Position numbers and translations under genes: made by a program. DNA of 64,000 nucleotides from Pseudomonas lactucae (GTDB lineage Bacteria > Pseudomonadota > Gammaproteobacteria > Pseudomonadales > Pseudomonadaceae): positions 1 to 64,000 of the forward strand of contig NZ_JAFHKI010000016.1 of NCBI RefSeq assembly GCF_016937615.1, written 5' to 3'. Positions within the stretch are counted from its first letter, which is position 1. Every line of letters begins with the position of its first letter. Shown one piece after another: positions 62,387 through 64,000 of the stretch. Under the pieces are notes generated by a model. It saw nothing but the letters and a program-made list of their open reading frames with translations, was not told the origin of the DNA and made no database searches.

Positions 62387-63856
62387 TTACACGCTTTCCA
62401 AGCCATCCCAGCAGAGGTATTTAACCTCTAGGAACTCGTCTATTCCCAGGTGAGATCCCTCTCGCCCAAGACCGCTCTGCTTCACGCCACCGAAAGGTGC
62501 GACCTCATTTGAAATCAAGCCACAGTTGATGCCCACCATGCCCGACTCGATGCGCGCGGCGTTGCGCCAGATACGCGCCGCGTCACGGCTGAACAGATAC
62601 GCGGCCAGGCCAAACTCGCTGTCGTTGGCCATGGCAATGGCTTGGTCATCCGTGTCGAAACGCACCAGCGGCATGACCGGGCCGAAGATCTCCTCACGAG
62701 CAACCCGCATCCCATGGGTCACATCAGCCAACAAGGTGGGCTCGAAAAAACACCCGCCCAGCGCATGGGGCTTACCGCCAGACAGCAGTCGAGCGCCTTG
62801 GGCCAGCGCATCATCAACCAGCGCCTGGGATTTTCGTACCGCCGCGTCATCGATCAACGGCCCGACTTGTACACCCGGCTCCAGGCCATTGCCCAGCTTC
62901 AGGCGTGCCATGCGCTCGACGATGCGTTCGGCCAGTGCGTCATAAACCGCGGACTGCACCAGCACCCGATTCGCGCCGATACAGGACTGTCCACCATTGC
63001 GAAACTTGGCCAACATCACCCCGTCAGCCGCAGCATCCAGATCAGCATCATCGAAGACAATGAACGGGGCGTTGCCGCCCAACTCCATGGAGCATTTCTT
63101 GACCGTCTGCGCCGCTTGCGCCAGCAGCAGCCGGCCCACTTCCGTGGACCCCGTGAAGGTGAGCTTGCGCACCAGTGGGTTGGCCATAAGCTCACCGGCA
63201 ATGTCGCGGGTGTCGTTGCCAGTGATCACACTGAAAACGCCGGCGGGCACGCCAGCGCGCTGCGCCAGTTCGGCGAGTGCCAGCGCGGTCAGCGGTGTCT
63301 GGCTTGCCGGTTTCACCACCATCGTGCAACCGGCCGCGAGGGCCGGAGCGGCCTTGCGTGTAATCATCGCAGCGGGGAAATTCCAGGGCGTGATCGCCGC
63401 GCAGACGCCGATGGGTTCGCGCAGGACCACGATGCGCTGAGTGTCCTTTACGCCCGGAATCAGATCACCGCGCACCCGTGTGGCTTCCTCGCCAAACCAG
63501 CGCACAAAAGACGCCGCGTAATCGACTTCACCCCGCGCCTCCTCCAGTGGCTTGCCCTCCTCCAGGGTAATCAGCGTGGCAATGTCCTCGCGATGCTCAA
63601 CCATCAGCTCATACCAACGACGCAACACCTCGCCGCGGCGTTTGGCCGTCAGGCGACGCCATGGACCAAAGGCCTCATGCGCCGCGTCGATGGCGTGCCG
63701 GACTTCAGTTTCACGGCAGCGCGGCAACTCGGCCAGCACCGTTTGATCCACCGGATTACGCAGCGTGTACTGACCGTGCGGCGTCTCGGCCAGCCACTCA
63801 CCGGCGATATAGGCACCGTCACGCCACAGCGTAGGATCCTTAAGTAAATGCTTCAC
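62387..63856 (-). CDS. NAD(P)-dependent succinate-semialdehyde-type dehydrogenase
   Basis: A 489-residue ALDH close to GabD. DGAYIAGEWLAETPHGQYTLRNPVDQ, EPIGVCAAITPWNFPAAMITRKAAPALAAGC, MELGGNAPFIVFDDADLDAA with the base Glu, NGGQSCIGANRVLVQ with the active Cys, and GGVKQSGLGREGSHLGIDEFLEVKYL define the SSADH group. The GTG start at 63856 has a strong GGGAGGG site 6-7 bases upstream. It lies 16 bp after an upstream partial gene and so is probably the downstream member of an operon entering from the right. Confidence 0.9.
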   Translation of the reverse strand: MKHLLKDPTLWRDGAYIAGEWLAETPHGQYTLRNPVDQTVLAELPRCRETEVRHAIDAAHEAFGPWRRLTAKRRGEVLRRWYELMVEHREDIATLITLEEGKPLEEARGEVDYAASFVRWFGEEATRVRGDLIPGVKDTQRIVVLREPIGVCAAITPWNFPAAMITRKAAPALAAGCTMVVKPASQTPLTALALAELAQRAGVPAGVFSVITGNDTRDIAGELMANPLVRKLTFTGSTEVGRLLLAQAAQTVKKCSMELGGNAPFIVFDDADLDAAADGVMLAKFRNGGQSCIGANRVLVQSAVYDALAERIVERMARLKLGNGLEPGVQVGPLIDDAAVRKSQALVDDALAQGARLLSGGKPHALGGCFFEPTLLADVTHGMRVAREEIFGPVMPLVRFDTDDQAIAMANDSEFGLAAYLFSRDAARIWRNAARIESGMVGINCGLISNEVAPFGGVKQSGLGREGSHLGIDEFLEVKYLCWDGLESV

Positions 63857-63872
63857 TGTGCAACCCTCCCGA

Positions 63873-64000
63873 TCAGCACGGATAACGCCCGATCATGAAG
63901 GCGCTGTCAGGATCCGAAGTCACCGGCAACCCCGACGCGACCAACCCTTGACGCAGCGACTTCATGAAGCGATCCGGCACGCGCATCGCTGGGGCACGCA
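63873..64000 (-). CDS. C-terminal fragment of an unidentified gene, cut by the window edge
   Basis: The minus strand is open from the right edge to a TGA at 63873-63875, reading about 41 codons that end SDPDSAFMIGRYPC. I do not recognise the family. It is 16 bp upstream of the dehydrogenase start on the same strand, so it is probably in its operon. The full sequence lies outside the window. Confidence 0.55.
   Translation of the reverse strand, partial: RAPAMRVPDRFMKSLRQGLVASGLPVTSDPDSAFMIGRYPC

Noticed and set aside
62642..63847. 401-codon plus-strand frame opposite the SSADH gene
   Set aside because: Shadow of a well-conserved dehydrogenase; no independent ribosome site or motif.
1..64000. 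Prophage, transposon, CRISPR array or tRNA-linked island
   Set aside because: No integrase, transposase, phage structural gene, repeat-spacer array or cloverleaf sequence was recognised.

Overview
The window looks like a chromosomal segment of a Pseudomonas of the fluorescens group. The evidence is the high G+C coding sequence, dense gene packing with ATGA overlaps, and the gene content: Old Yellow Enzyme with a TetR gene, an XRE-cupin/B3-4 pair, PAS-GGDEF, coniferyl-aldehyde-type ALDH, TorF porin, DUF2147 and pectinases. I found no rRNA, tRNA, CRISPR array, phage or insertion sequence.

Layout. (1) 0-5.2 kb: an SDR, a frameshifted Old Yellow Enzyme with a divergent TetR regulator, a solo B3/B4-domain protein with a divergent XRE-cupin regulator, and a PAS-GGDEF diguanylate cyclase. 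(2) 5.3-25 kb: a surface-polysaccharide locus. It has several glycosyltransferases (two of them large multidomain paralogues), a divergently split Wzm/Wzt-type ABC exporter whose ATPase reads in frame into a polysaccharide pyruvyl transferase, a 2OG-Fe(II) oxygenase, and a GT-C-like membrane protein. It also carries a tight GT2 - methyltransferase - GtrA - SDR - GMC oxidoreductase block that looks like a system for making, flipping and editing a lipid-linked sugar. (3) 25.2-36.65 kb: an AraC regulator followed by ten co-directional genes: reductase-type SDR, class III aminotransferase, SRPBCC, acyl-CoA-dehydrogenase-like, SDR, fatty-acid desaturase, DUF3050, then EmrA-, EmrB- and TolC-like export genes. 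This looks like a small fatty-acyl-derived metabolite cluster with its own tripartite exporter. (4) 36.8-38.9 kb: a deletion scar where a tyrosinase lacking its CuA half abuts a 5'-truncated gspH followed by an intact gspJ. (5) 39-42.5 kb: an FMO-SDR pair divergent from an AraC regulator of VirS type, an arrangement like the mycobacterial mymA locus. (6) 42.5-56.5 kb: a seven-gene minus-strand run (DUF2147, TorF porin, FGGY kinase, class II aldolase, class III aminotransferase, a class II aldolase homologue lacking every metal ligand, an MFS-SDR fusion). It is divergent from TetR - D-threonine-aldolase-like - CalB-type ALDH - AraC, with one more ALDH. This is the best candidate for an undescribed pathway. 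(7) 56.7-59.6 kb: a pectin lyase/rhamnogalacturonan lyase operon. (8) 59.6-64 kb: a truncated TSUP gene, a double EthD protein, a frameshifted FAD monooxygenase, a succinate-semialdehyde-type dehydrogenase and one partial gene.

Six genes (near 1203, 11274, 21898, 36268, 53110 and 61402) are each broken by what reads as one missing base. The uniform pattern suggests base-level assembly errors rather than six independent pseudogenes, so these products are described as if potentially intact. All functional assignments come from reading motifs and context by eye; no database search was run.
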